A stretch of 64,000 bases of DNA from Annona cherimola. Lineage: Eukaryota > Streptophyta > Magnoliopsida > Magnoliales > Annonaceae. Shown here in pieces: positions 47,642 through 59,538 of the stretch (position 1 is the stretch's first letter; every line of letters starts with the position of its first letter). The notes below the pieces were generated by a model, which searched no databases, was not told where the DNA came from, and saw only the letters and a list, made by a program, of their open reading frames with translations. Position numbers and translations under genes: made by a program. The stretch is from positions 9,764,264 through 9,828,263 of the forward strand of contig CM059972.1 in the NCBI GenBank assembly GCA_030490835.1. Direction: 5' to 3'.

Positions 47642-48311
47642 GATTATATGTGTGTGTGTGTGTTTGACATCTTATGTCACAAATCAAATACTTTTATAAT
47701 TGTTGTCTTAAAAGAACATCTTATAAATACTCTCACACGTCGAGGACAATTGTAATGAGGGACAAATATTATACTCCCACTGTTGTTGGGAGGATTTAAA
47801 CACAAACATGGCTAGTGGTTGCCATTGTCCGTGACCAGCAAGGCACACACCCCTACTGACATCAAGTCGTTATTCTTAATTGCCTATTTGGACATGAATA
47901 TGAATACAGATTTCGTGTATTTTGTAGTAAGGTAGAATAAATAGATTTCATGATGCTCTTAGACTAATAGGAGATGATATGTAGATTAATACAATGGGTG
48001 TATGATAATTCTAAAATGGAGTAAAAATGAGAAGATTAATATCACCTACAAAAATAGGACAACTTACTTGTTTGTGTTAAATGTAGCATTCTTCGCTTAT
48101 TTTGTTCAATATTGTGGTAAAATAGGGCCGTTTTGTAAAATGAGCTCAATGCGCGAGTGGTGCTTATCGTTGGCACCATGTCAGTTGAGAAGCATGATTT
48201 TCCTTTATGGGAGTAGTTTCCTGTAGAAAATATTGTGAGGTATATTAGCAAAAAATTGAGAAGAAATATACTTAAGAATTGAGATGATGGAGTTGAAATA
48301 TAAGATATTAA
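47642..48311. other. Intergenic spacer with a (GT)n run and a possible SINE relic
   Basis: (TG)n at about 47648-47664. About 47750-47870 on the minus strand resembles the SINE at 36269 (gtgggagtataata and gtgtttaaatcc). 47990-48240 is unique sequence with no gene. Confidence 0.35.
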
Positions 48312-48585
48312 TGGAAAATTTGGAAAGTGATAAAACTTTGGGATGAAAAGTTTTTTTTTATATAAAAGCTTTTGAATTAAGAGTAAATGATGTAATACGA
48401 TAAAGGTGATGATGAGGAATAAAAAGAATAAAGTTAAAATAGATAAGTTAGTTGTATTGGTAGTTATATAGAAATGATTAAAAAGAAAATTATTTGTATA
48501 AGAAAATGTTAAAAATGATTAAAAATAGTTGTAAAGAGAGAAAAGTTTTAGTTTAAGAAGTTTTTATATCAAACAAACATACTCT
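48312..48585. mobile_element. MITE family A, diverged copy
   Basis: taa at 48309-48311 precedes tggaaaatttggaaagtgat; the right end aacaaacatactct is followed by taa. The interior (ggtgatgatgaggaataaaaag, gttagttgtattggtagttat) is family consensus, complement orientation. Confidence 0.6.
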
Positions 48586-48875
48586 TAATAAAAAATATCG
48601 CTTTGTACGAGAACATGTAATATACAAAATAATGGGTTATAAAATTGAGATTTGGAAAAATAATTAAAAAACAAATGGGGGTTTCATGTAAATGCTATAT
48701 ATTGAATCATTATACATTATTTATATTTTTAAAATTTTTAAAGAATGTATTTTACTAAAATTATTACTTAACACATTCTTCTATTATTTCCCTTTATCAT
48801 TTATCTTGGGCTCTACTTCCAACCAAAAGGTTCATATAAAATTTAATTTAGACATGACGATCTATTATATTTGAT

Positions 48876-49285
48876 GATTTGCAAATATTTCCACTTAGTT
48901 TAACTATAATTGCAAATATACCAACATAGTTTCAAAAATTACAAATTACTCGTACATAAATTAACCATAATTATAAATATACCCATGTCGTTTAGCATGT
49001 TACTGCATCGTCACAGCATGAGTACATTTGCAAAGTTATGCAAACTATAAGCATATTTGCAATTTTAAAAATTAAATGAGTATATTTACTTTTTGTAAGT
49101 ATACCAACATAGTTTGCAAACCTTTAAAAATATATTCGCGCTATAATAGTGCAGTAGCAACGTCATAATAATGCGGGTATATTTGCAAGTATGGTCAAAC
49201 TATACAGGGTAATTTGCAATTTCTAAAACTATATGAGTATATTTGCAGTTTGGTCAAAAGTACATGGGTATATTTGCCAATTACC
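48876..49285. mobile_element. Family D element, complete (about 410 bp)
   Basis: Left end gatttgcaaatatttccactt and right end gtatatttgccaattac are inverted. Short motif units (gtttnaccataattgcaaata and the inverse) recur every 35-45 bp, head-on in the two halves. A central block (tgcatcgtcacagcatgag) is also present in the other copies. No coding capacity. Confidence 0.65.
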
Positions 49286-50831
49286 ATGTATTTTATAAAA
49301 CATCACCCATCAAAATAACTGGTATTTTGTTATCAAAAAAGTAACTTGTATTTTCTTTTGATTCGCATTTCAGAGACCTTTTATCTTCTCCAAATTAAGA
49401 GAAGTCATTATAAAACATCATCCATCAAAATAACTTTATTTTTTTCCTTTTGATAAACATGTCAAGAGCACGCCAGGCTTTTCCGGTAGCAACAGCATTA
49501 AGGCAAAAACATGAAAGGCCCCATCGTTAATTCATTACTGTGAACTCGAGTAGGTTGTGCGAGTATGATGAAGAAAAGCCCTCGGGTGCGTGTATAATGT
49601 ATTGGGCTGGTGGTGGGAATGAGGGCCACGTGGAGAGGAGAGGGACATTGGGAGATTGACGGATGACTGGCCTTTGCGGAAAAGGCATTTGCTCTCTTCG
49701 GATTTTGGGTACTCTGGCGATGAAGTTTCCTCACTTCCCATTGGTCTGTTTGGATTTCCTACCTTGTCAAGGACATGCAAGGGATGATGGAACTATTTTC
49801 TACTGTCTGGGCCTACTCTGTTTGCATGTGTTTTCAGATCTTTTGGCCTGTGATCCTCCAGGAAAAGGGAATGATATTTTTCACATCTTCGAGTTTGCAA
49901 TCTCTAGCATGAAATATGGGCCACAGAAACGATCCATTTCGGTACTACACCTACGGTCAGCCTTGGGCAGATGAGAAACAGTAATTTTTGGGTACAATCT
50001 TTGTCACTAATTTCCAATAAAAAAAATATTTTCCACTAATCTTTAATATATTCCTAATATTTTATAAATTTCTTCTATACTTCTGTCAAATCCATGTTCT
50101 CAACATAGTCATTATCTAGTTATCTACCTTCTGAAAATACTATTTTGTCGGTTCAAATTTTCTTAATTTAAACAATTTAGCTCTAATATGGACATACTTA
50201 AATCATTTAATGTTAACAATTGATGATTTATGATATCAAGAAGTGTACATTAGGGTCCAATCTTTCAATTGAGAAATTTTAAATTAGTGGACGACTATGT
50301 TTGATATTGGTGACAACGTGGATGTAATACAAATTTATGGTAAATTTTTATTATAAATATAGGAGAAATTTGTGAAATTTTATCAAGAAGTGTATCTCTT
50401 CAACTTCAAATCCTAAACCTCTTGCCCTACGTACCTTTTACGTATACTTCCATCAACCAAGTGATAACGACTTGAAAAAGTTATTAGTTATAGACATATG
50501 AGATTAAGGGGTTTAGCTAGGCTTAAAAAATTATTGAATAGGAGTCATAGGGGCTTGGTCACCTCTTAAGGCTTGGCAAGCTTTATGATAAGTTTAATTG
50601 AGCTCGATCGGACAAATGGAGTTGAAGAAAAATGAAGATTCTAATGTTGTACATTTTAACTACAGCTTTCATCCAACCTTGCTAAAAATGGCTTGCCTAA
50701 CCCTAGAAGAGTTTGGAGTGTAGCTATCCTCTTTCAAACATAAGTATTCCAATGTTTCAGTGTGACTATTAATACTATTTGCTAATTTAATAGTGCCTGT
50801 TTGATAAAGTGTGACATTAGAAAAACCCTTA
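49286..50831. other. Intergenic spacer with a unique island at 49440-49975
   Basis: The island has balanced composition and a 103-codon plus-strand frame (49663-49974, MTGLCGKGICSLRILG...) with no recognisable domain; I do not call it a gene. 49990-50830 is AT-rich spacer. Confidence 0.4.
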
Positions 50832-50894
50832 GTCAAAAAATGAAATAACCCTGACTTGTACACTTAAAAAGAGCAAAAATATATCGAAAAGAAG

Positions 50895-51296
50895 GGTAAT
50901 TTGCAAAGATATCTGCTTAGTTTGATCAAAATTGTAAATATAACTACATAGTTTCAAAAATTATAAATAACTCCACATAGTTTAAACATAATTGCAAATA
51001 ACCCTACATAACATCATCATAGTATAAGTATATTTGTAAAAATATGCAAACTATGTAGGCCTATATTTAATGTCAGAAATTAAGTGCTATATTTAATTTT
51101 TGCAAATAACGCCACATAGTTTAATCATAATTACAAATAATCCTCATGCCATGATGATTCATTAACAATGTCATAACAATGTGGGGGTTATTTGCAATTG
51201 TGGTTAAATTATGTGGGAGTTATTTATAATTTTTGAAACTATATGGTTATATTTGCAATTTTAATCAAACTAAATGAGTATATTTATAATTTATCA
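50895..51296. mobile_element. Family D element in duplication unit 1
   Basis: ggtaatttgcaaagatatctg at the left, inverted at the right (tatttataatttatc). Same repeated motif structure as the copy at 48876. Confidence 0.65.
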
Positions 51297-51477
51297 AGGA
51301 ATGAAGGCCATTATTTAAAAACCAATAATACTAACGCAAATAACCCAAGAACTAAGATAATGGCCTAAGCTTTTTTGAATTCTAAACAAGTTAAGTTTGA
51401 TGAATTTGCAAATTTTGAACTGGGTTAATTAAAGTATTAAGCATTCCATCAGACTTATTAATCTAAATTTTTTTGCT

Positions 51478-51712
51478 TTTTGCAAGTATCTTACTTTTTA
51501 ATCATTTATTTATATCTTCTTAAACAACTATCTTATTTTTCAATTATTTTTTACAATTATCTATGCAATTATCTTATATATTTTAACTTTATTCTTTTTA
51601 CTTTTCGTCATTGTCCTTATTATATCACATATTTTTTCTATTTTCAAAACTTTTACACTAATATCAAAAATTTTCATTCATAAGTTTTATTGAATATCAA
51701 ACACACACTCAA
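51478..51712. mobile_element. MITE family A fragment in unit 1
   Basis: The right end atatcaaacacacactc and the interior match the family; the left terminus is missing. The same truncated copy recurs at 53226-53455. Confidence 0.55.
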
Positions 51713-51818
51713 CTAGGAAAGAACATTTCAATAAAAAAAAAACGAAGAAAGGACAAATTTTGAATTGGCCCAAATCCAACCCAAAATAGACTCGAGTTCA
51801 AGACCCAATTTATAAAGT

Positions 51819-52216
51819 AGTCTAATTATATGCATCATGATGTATTTTAGACTAAAATACAATATTTATTTATTTTGACAATTAATTATATTTTTAAAAT
51901 TTTCTTCATAAATATGTTTTTGTAAGTGTATTCAATTTATATACCAAGTTTTTTCATTTTACAATACATTTAAATATTTATTTTTGATTTTTAAAATCAA
52001 GTTCTTAAGTAGTGAAAATGATTTAAATGCCCATGAAATTGATAAATTTTTAAAAATAAAAAATAAATATGTAAAAGTATTGTAAAATAATAACACTTGG
52101 TATTTGGATTAAAAACAATTAGGAAAACATGTTTATGAAGAAAAAATCAAATTAAAATAAAATAAAATTAATGTTGTATTTTAGCTTAAAATACACATGG
52201 CGTATATAATCATACT
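51819..52216. mobile_element. Foldback family C copy in unit 1
   Basis: Tips: gtattttagactaaaatac, itself palindromic, and its inverted counterpart gtattttagcttaaaatac. Inner arms carry gtgtattcaatttatatacc and tacaatacatttaaatattt with their complements. No target duplication found. Confidence 0.6.
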
Positions 52217-52304
52217 CTATATTAAATATATGAACCCAATAAAAATGTTAATTTGGATCGAGAAACCAGGTTTCACTCCCTAATTTTCATGTTAGGCTGT
52301 TTAA

Positions 52305-52576
52305 GGGGATGTTTGAGAATATGAAAGTTGTGGGAAATGTGGTATTTGGTGGGAATAGAAAACGGAATATTTTGAAAATTGTGTGATTAATACGAAATAA
52401 TAGGGGTAAAGTTGGAATAAATAGGTTTGCTGGAAGGTAGTTGACAGGGAAAATGATTAGAATATGGGGGTAAAAGTGAAAAAATATAATGATTAGTTAT
52501 GAAATGATGGATCTCAAAATCCGTATCACCACATTTTTCCTCCCACACTTCCCACGCGATATTCCTAAACATCCCC
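52305..52576. mobile_element. Tourist-like MITE at the duplication junction (272 bp)
   Basis: Inverted ends ggggatgtttgagaatat and ggggatgtttaggaatat; target duplication taa at 52302-52304 and 52577-52579. The interior is unrelated to family A. It lies precisely between the two units of the tandem duplication and is absent from the end of unit 2. Confidence 0.85.
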
Positions 52577-52641
52577 TAAGTCAAAAAATGAAATAACCCT
52601 AACTTGTACACTTAAAAAGAGCAAAAATATACAGAAAAGAA

Positions 52642-53043
52642 GGGTAATTTGCAAAGATATCTACTTAGTTTGATCAAAATTGCAAATATAAGTACATAGT
52701 TTCAAAAATTATAAATAACCCCACATAGTTTAACCATAATTGCAAATAACCCTACATAACATCATCATAGTATAGGTATATTTGCAAAAATATGCAAACT
52801 ATGTAGGCGTATTTTTAATGTCAGAAATTAAATTGTATATTTAATTTTTGCAAATAACCCCACATAGTTTGATCATAATTACAAATAATCCTCATGTCAT
52901 GATAATTTAGTAACAACGTCATAACAATGTGGGGGTTATTTGCAATTGTGGTTAAATTACGTGGGATTTATTTACAATTTTTGAAACTATATGAGTATAT
53001 CTACAATTTTAATCGAACCAAGTGAGTATATTTACAATTTATC
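52642..53043. mobile_element. Family D element in duplication unit 2
   Basis: Paralogue of 50895-51296, with the same ends and motif order. Confidence 0.65.
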
Positions 53044-53225
53044 GAGGAAAGAATACCATTATTTAAAAACCAATAATACTAACGCAAATAACCCAAGAAT
53101 TAAGATAATGGCCTAAGATTATTTGAATTCTAAACTGGTTAAGTTTGATGAATTTGCAAATTTTGAACTGGGTTAATTAAAGTATTAATCATTCCATCAA
53201 ACTTATTAATCTAAATCTTTTTGCT

Positions 53226-53455
53226 TTTCACAAATACCTTACTTTTTAATCATTTATTCATATCTTCCTAAACAACTATCTTATTTTTCAATTATTTTTT
53301 ACAATTATCTTATATATTTTAACTTTATTCTTTTTACTTCTCGTCTTTATCCTTATTATATTACATATTTTTTCTATTTCCAAAACTTTTACACTAATAT
53401 AAAAAAATTTCATTCATAAGTTTTATTTAATATCAAACACACACTCAACTAGGAA
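53226..53455. mobile_element. MITE family A fragment in unit 2
   Basis: Paralogue of 51478-51712 with a short internal deletion. Confidence 0.55.
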
Positions 53456-53550
53456 AGAACATTTCCATAAAAAAAACAAAGAAAGGACAAATTTTGAATT
53501 AGCCCAAATCCAACCCAAAATAGACTCGAGTTCAAGACCCGATTTACAAA

Positions 53551-53951
53551 GTAGTCTAATTATATGCATCATGATATATTCTAGACTAAAATACAATATT
53601 TATTTATTTTTATAATTAATTATATTTTTTAATTTTTCTTCATAAATATGATTTTGTAAGTGTATTCAATTTACATACCAAATTTTTTCATTTTACAATA
53701 CATTTACATTTTTATTTTTTATTTTTAAAATCAAGTTTTTAAGTAGTGAAAATGATTTAAATGCCCATGAAATTGATAAATTTTTAAAAATAAAAAATAA
53801 ATATGTAAAAGTACTGTAAAATAATAACACTTGGTATTTGGATTAAAAACAATTAGGAAAACATGTTTATGAAGAAAAAATCAAATAAAACTAAAAATAA
53901 ATTAACGTTGTATTTTAGCTTAAAATACACATGGCGTATATAATCATACTC
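53551..53951. mobile_element. Foldback family C copy in unit 2
   Basis: Paralogue of 51819-52216. Confidence 0.6.
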
Positions 53952-54038
53952 TATATTAAATATATGAACCCAATAAAAATGTTAATTTGGATCGAAAAAC
54001 CTGGTTTCACTCCCTAATTTTCACGTTAGGCTGTTTAA

Positions 54039-54482
54039 GTCTATCAGCAGATAATTTTTGTTTTAAACTCTTTAATTATAAATATTTGTATTTTATACCC
54101 TAAAATTTTGTTATTAGTATTTTAAACTCTGCAGTATCTAATTTCTTACATTTTAAGCCCCTCCCCCCTTCACACTTGCACATTTATTAAAATGACCAAA
54201 CTAACATGTGCATTTTACAAAACAGGCCCCATGAGTGCTGTGTCAGGACACACCGCCTGAGCACCAAATTGTAACTGGAATTTCACCCTCCATCCGTAGA
54301 ACTTCCCGCAACGGGCTCATCATCTCCAATATTAATAATGGTGGTGTCGGTTTTTTCGTGAAGGCCGTCAGAATCAAATGTCATCTCCCTCAGCTGCTCT
54401 TTCCAGATCCGGCCTCGATATTCATTGAACCTTAAGTCCCCTTCATTTGATTAATTTACGAAGCAACAACCGTACCAGATCC
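54039..54482. other. Intergenic, partly unique
   Basis: 54190-54470 is of balanced composition with a 66-codon frame (54235-54435) and no recognisable domain. It continues past the foldback at 54492 into the island at 54833, so the two were contiguous before that insertion. Confidence 0.4.
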
Positions 54483-54491
54483 ATGTTTATG

Positions 54492-54823
54492 GGACCCCGA
54501 TCGTACGCTCCCGCATACACTTTTTTTTTTGAATTTTTTTTTGAATTTTTTTTACAATTAATATATGTGTATTTAACATGTGTATAAATTTTTACGATTT
54601 TTGGAGTATTTTAGATATTTATTTTTTATTTTTGAAAATCAATGACATTTTAAAATATCATTGATTTTCAAAAATAAAAAATAAATATCTAAAATACTCT
54701 AAAAATGTAAAAATTTATAAAGATGTTAAATACACTTATATTAACTGTTTTATAAAAAAAATTTTAAAAAAATAAAAAAAATAAATATATTTACATGCTT
54801 CCGGGAGCATACGATCAGGATCC
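54492..54823. mobile_element. Foldback family C, best-preserved copy, perfect 9-bp target duplication (332 bp)
   Basis: atgtttatg at 54483-54491 and 54824-54832. Ends ggaccccgatcgtacgctcc and (inverted) ggatcctgatcgtatgctcc. The two inner arms are a near-perfect hairpin around 54640-54680 (tgattttcaaaaataaaaaa and complement). No open reading frame. The 9-bp duplication points to Mutator-type mobilisation. Confidence 0.85.
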
Positions 54824-54832
54824 ATGTTTATG

Positions 54833-55440
54833 GCCCCGATCTTCATCATTTCCAGTCACCACAATCGTCTCTCTCCAGCCACCCATCTCATTTCTCCATT
54901 GAAGTCGGTGACTTTGAAGCTGCAATTATCTTCTCCACTATCCGCTCCCAAATCTGGTCAGAATCCGTGGTCGGCGATCACCGCCGCAGCCGCATAGCCG
55001 ACGAACTCCATCTTAGGCAGCCATGGCTGCACTTGCGAAGCACAACTCTGCTACTCATTATCTTCGCAACAGATCTCATTTTGATTTGCCGGCTAGATCA
55101 GCAACCAACGAAGAACCCTTTTTTCAATTCACCATCAAACTCGACCATCAACGTTCCGCAAAATCAAAATTCCTCTCTTTTTTTAATCCAATCCGTCCGC
55201 ATCAAAAGAGCAAACTTAAAGAGGGTTTAAGGCGCGACAGGCAAAGTCGGAGGAATTTAGAACCCTTGGTCGGTGGCGGCAAAGTCTGTAATCCTTATTT
55301 TTTAAATTTTAAAAATATTTTTTATAACACTTTACCATATAAAAATTTTAAAAATATTTTTTATAACACTTTACAATATAAAAATTTTAAATATATTTTT
55401 AACATCATCCTCACTCTAGCATCAGAATAACGAAGTGATA
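54833..55440 (+). other. Gene-like GC-richer island, unassigned
   Basis: 54860-55290 is much less AT-rich than its surroundings and has two overlapping frames (87 codons from 54967; the second, 135 codons from 55023, runs into AT-rich repeats). Neither shows a family I know. It may be a gene fragment. 55290-55400 holds three short tandem units (aaaaattttaaaaatatttt). Confidence 0.3.
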
Positions 55441-56993
55441 AGCCTTAAATAAAAAATGCAAAAAAAATATGATAATATTACCATTACTTTAAAAGTAAAT
55501 ATACTTTCAAAAAAATATACAAAATTTAAGTAATTAATAAATATTATTGACAAATTAAATCGTTATCATTGTAGATATAACCTTTTAAATTAAAGAGGAT
55601 ATATGATAATATATCACTGAATTTTTAAATATTTTTATATTTTTATATATCAGCGCTATTTTTTTATGAAATATACCAGCAATATTTATACCACTAGCAT
55701 TCATATTTACATTTTACATTAGCAATATTTAAACATATATTTTTATTTTTATTGCATTTATAAATTAAAATAAAGCCCCTCATAAACCGCGCATGAAGTC
55801 TTTTGTTCAAAAAATCAAATAAGCCTAACAACAAATGATAATTAATAAATTTAATATCGAATTTATAAATTAGATTTAAACAAAGATGACTATTAATATA
55901 TAATCTTAAAAAATTTTAACTCAAAAAAGAAAAGTTCTAAAAAGAGAAAAATACATCCGCCTTTATCATAGAGATAGTTGTTATACAAAATAGGGAAAGG
56001 AGGGAAAACTAAGAGAAGACTCCAATTCAATAGTTGAGTATAAAACAAATTTTTAAAATAAAAAATAACGGCAAGAAAGGAAAGAGGAAAGGTAAAAGAA
56101 AATTGATAAAAATTTATTGTCATTAATAAAATGTTAAATTTTAATAATTAATTCTAGAAAATAAAAGCACATAATTTTTATTCAGTAGCTATCAACAATT
56201 TTGATTACCGATGACATTGTATTTAATTAGCAATTAAAATTTTTGAAATTCAAAGAGAATATTACTCTAATCAATAAAAAACAGCAAAACAAACTTGCAT
56301 ATAATTTAATGGCAGTTGAAATAAATTTTATTATATAAACTATTTAAAATTTAAGTGAGAGCAATTATCCCGATGAAGCAAACATGGATCTGCCCCAGAT
56401 GTGAGGACTTTTTAAATATTTTATATGGTTTAATAGTAATTTTTAACACTTTGAATGATGAAGGTTTAAAATGTAAAATCGTAAAGGTTGAAAATACAAA
56501 GGCATTAAATAACAAAGGTTCTATGTTAATACCCTTGTTTGTCTCCTGGTTAACAGGTGTTCAATTCTTAGCAGCTGCGTCCAAGTATTAATTTTTCTTC
56601 ATATTTAGTGGAATTTGTTATAGGAGGAGCTAGGTCTCTATAAAGATAAGTGGGAGCTCGTTGTCTCCAAAAAGATGAATAAGTTTGATTGTAATATCAT
56701 ATATCATAATGTATAATACCAATAATAAAAAGTAATAATAATAATTTTAAAATATAAATAGTAAAACTTCAATATATAAATATAAATATGTATAATTATA
56801 GGGTCTAAGATGACACTTAGTTAGCTAATGGGACTTGGTTTTAACTTCTAAGTAGGCTTTTATTTTAAATGACATCCATGCGACATGCGCACAACAACTT
56901 GCTATAAATGTGTAAACAGGACAAACATTTATAATTTTTCATTTGAGATGGAATAACTGGATCAAGAAGAAATTACCCAATTCATTTCCTTTT
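55441..56993. other. AT-rich intergenic spacer with a SINE 3' end
   Basis: About 56620-56740 (aggagctaggtctctataaag...gggagctcgttgtctcc, then an A-rich end) resembles the 3' part of the SINE at 56994. No gene recognised. Confidence 0.4.
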
Positions 56994-57212
56994 TTTTTAT
57001 TAGTGTATATTTTACATCTTACAAAATTTTCAAAAAGAAACAACTACAAACTCTCAAAAATTAAGATAGGAGATCACGAGCTCCCAAATATAATAATGAT
57101 GACAATAAAACCCAATTAAATAAGAGAGAGATATAAACCCTATTGAGTTTTAAACCTAAAACCACAACCGAGGAGACAAAGCTACCAAGCGAGGGTTGTA
57201 ATTCGTTTCCTT
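56994..57212 (-). mobile_element. SINE, minus strand
   Basis: On the minus strand: cgcttggtagctttgtctcc (A box region), gttttaggtttaaaactc (B box), gggagctcgtgatctcc in the body and a tail of tacactaataaaaaaaa. The 3' body matches the partial plus-strand copy at 56620-56740. Confidence 0.55.
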
Positions 57213-57479
57213 CTTTGATTCAATTCTTTTTTTAGTTTCCAAGAGTGGAGCTTATATATCATATTAGATTGGGAATTTAGAATTCTTTTGATCTTCCTTG
57301 ACGACAAAGACGACAAGGAAATGAAACATTAATCAGCTTAAATTCACTCCCACCTTGGCAATATGTAAAAATAAAAATAAGAGAGTGGGAATGAGAAAAA
57401 AATTTAAAAAGTAAGATATTGATAATAATAGGGTTGGGGAAATACATAGGAAATGTATCATTTTTTTGTAATAGATGAA

Positions 57480-57735
57480 GTAACTACATTCTAATATATT
57501 TGTGAATAGATTTAAGCATTTTTCCTAAGTTTATACAGGAATGTATCATTTTTTTTGCAAATGCGGCTTATGTACATATTGAATTTGGATGAAAATTGAT
57601 CTTTTAACTAAATAAATGATTTTAAATATAATGAATATATTAAATTCTGAATCAATCATCAACATCTCAACAATGAAGATGGTTTCATAGTATTACTTTT
57701 ATGAAATCCAATTTCATAGAAGTATTTTCGAATAT
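57480..57735. mobile_element. MITE family B partial copy
   Basis: aatagatttaagcatttttcc, tttaactaaataaatgatttt, caatcatcaacatctcaac and tttcatagaagtatt follow the family order seen at 23483-23612. Confidence 0.55.
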
Positions 57736-57964
57736 TAAAATAGACAAAATAGTTATATAGAAAACGCAGAAAATCATTTGAATATTGGGATAATAATAGA
57801 AAAATAAGATAGTCGTATGAGTAAAATATCAAATCTTATTAAAAGGTGTGATTCTTTACAATCTTATATGAAATTTTTTAAATTTATAGAAATCTAATCT
57901 ATTTAATATTTTTAATCTACTAGAAAGTAACGAACATCCACCCATTCGAAGCGGCTTGTTCTTT

Positions 57965-58262
57965 TTAAACTGATTTAAAATGCTGGTCCAAAAAGCGTAA
58001 TTTTTATTTTTAAATTTTTTAATAAAATTGTTAACACATGTGTATTATCAACCTAGTTTTACTATTTTTAAAGATATGTATATATTTATTTTAAAATTTT
58101 AAATATGAAGATATTTTAATTATTAAAAATTCAAAAAATATATATATATACATATCTTCAAATAAAACTTGGTTTATAAATTAAATATATCCGAATTAAT
58201 AGTTTTATAAAAAAATTGAAAGAAACAAAAACATATTTTTTGAACTGGCCTTATTGCAAACT
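57965..58262. mobile_element. Foldback family C copy
   Basis: Arms pair around a centre near 58120: gtatatatttattttaaaat / complement, flanked by ttaacacatgtgtatt and its diverged partner (ttaaatatatccgaatt). Tips ctggtccaaaaa and (inverted) ggccagttcaaaaa. Confidence 0.55.
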
Positions 58263-58720
58263 GATCTAAAATGATTTGCCAATTTGAAACATTATTAGTT
58301 AACGTATAAGTTTTTAACAAGTAAAATTTATTTATTTAATACTTTTTAAAATCAATTTTTATTTTCATTTTTTTACATTTTTTTATTCTATCCCTGGAAG
58401 TTTTTTATGGTTGAACAAAAAAAGATTACACCGTCATACTCCAAAAACTTCAAAATTGGACAAACTAGGGGTGGGAATCAAGGCGGGTCAACCCGTGACC
58501 CGCCCCTGTTTTATACCGGGCGGGTCAAGGGTATGAAAATTTCTTCAAAATGCAGGTCGGGGCGGACCTACCAGATCCCGACCCGCTTATACCCACTGAC
58601 TATTATAATATTTTTTCTAACCTATTCAGCTTAACCTACCCCGATTCCCTAGGCCCAACTCCCCCGAATCTCGTCTCTCTCCCGCACGGCGTCTGGCATC
58701 TGCCTCGCCGTCTCCCTCAC

Positions 58721-58816
58721 CGAGCAGACTGCACCGCCTCCTGCCGAGCAGACTGCGTAGTCGCCAGCAGAGAAGATTGCGTCGCCGCCAGTAGAGAAGA
58801 CTGCATCATCGCCGCT
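58721..58816 (+). repeat. Four 24-bp tandem units, in-frame 8-residue repeat
   Basis: Units start at 58721, 58745, 58769 and 58793. In one plus-strand frame they encode variants of (R/S)(A/E)DC(V/T/I)xAS. GC-rich, inside the large hAT-type element. The frame opens at 58550 and closes at 58855, with no other sign of a real gene. Confidence 0.8.
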
Positions 58817-59538
58817 GATGCCCAACAGGCCTGGCCAGCGATGTCCCGCAACTGATTCCGGTCTCCCATCATCGTCTCCTGCATCATCTCCGGCGTCCAG
58901 CGTCCCTGCCTTCGTCTCCCTTTCCGACAGAATGTCGTCCGTTCGTAGCTAATGCCGTCGCGTCCAGATCCGCCAACTCCCGCTCCACATTCGCGCATCC
59001 GACTGTCCCTCCCTTCCTCTCCCTGTCCGGCAGAACATTGCCTTCTTCTCCCTGTTCGATAGAAGCCGTCGCATCCAGAGCCGCCGTCCAGATCTGCGGT
59101 CCAGATCTGTCCGGCAGAATGCCGTCGTGTCCAGATCCGTGCATCCAGATCCGCAGCCCAGATCTGCCGTCCAACAATGGTATAAATCTGAAATTCTGGA
59201 TATATTTTTATGTGTTCCGATTTTTTCCCAAATTGCAAATGATATGATTTAATATTTACAAAATGTTTCTGCTTCTACTTATTTACGTAGATTGGAGTTT
59301 GGAAGAGGATTTAGCAACCCCAAATGTTTGATATCTATAAAACTCTCAATTACTTGCATTCAAATGTTTGATATCTGATGCAAACCAAGTGCTTGTCGTT
59401 AAGAGCACTGTGATCACCAGTTTAATTTAAATTAACCGAAACACATTAAAGCTACCACTATACGAGTGATAGTGTAGAATAATGGTGAGTCGGGTCGAAT
59501 CCACAGAGAGGCGATGTAGTTTTGAATTATTTTCAAGA

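Larger units (their letters stand above)
50832..52304. repeat. Tandem duplication, unit 1 (1.47 kb)
   Basis: Runs from gtcaaaaaatgaaataaccc to gttaggctgtttaa and is repeated with roughly 95% identity by eye at 52580-54038. Each unit contains a family D element, a family A fragment and a foldback family C copy. Non-coding. Confidence 0.88.
52580..54038. repeat. Tandem duplication, unit 2 (1.46 kb)
   Basis: Second unit of the array described at 50832. Small indels separate the copies, for example a missing tatgcaattatc in the family A fragment. After unit 2 the sequence continues ctgtttaagtctatcag, without the MITE. Confidence 0.88.
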
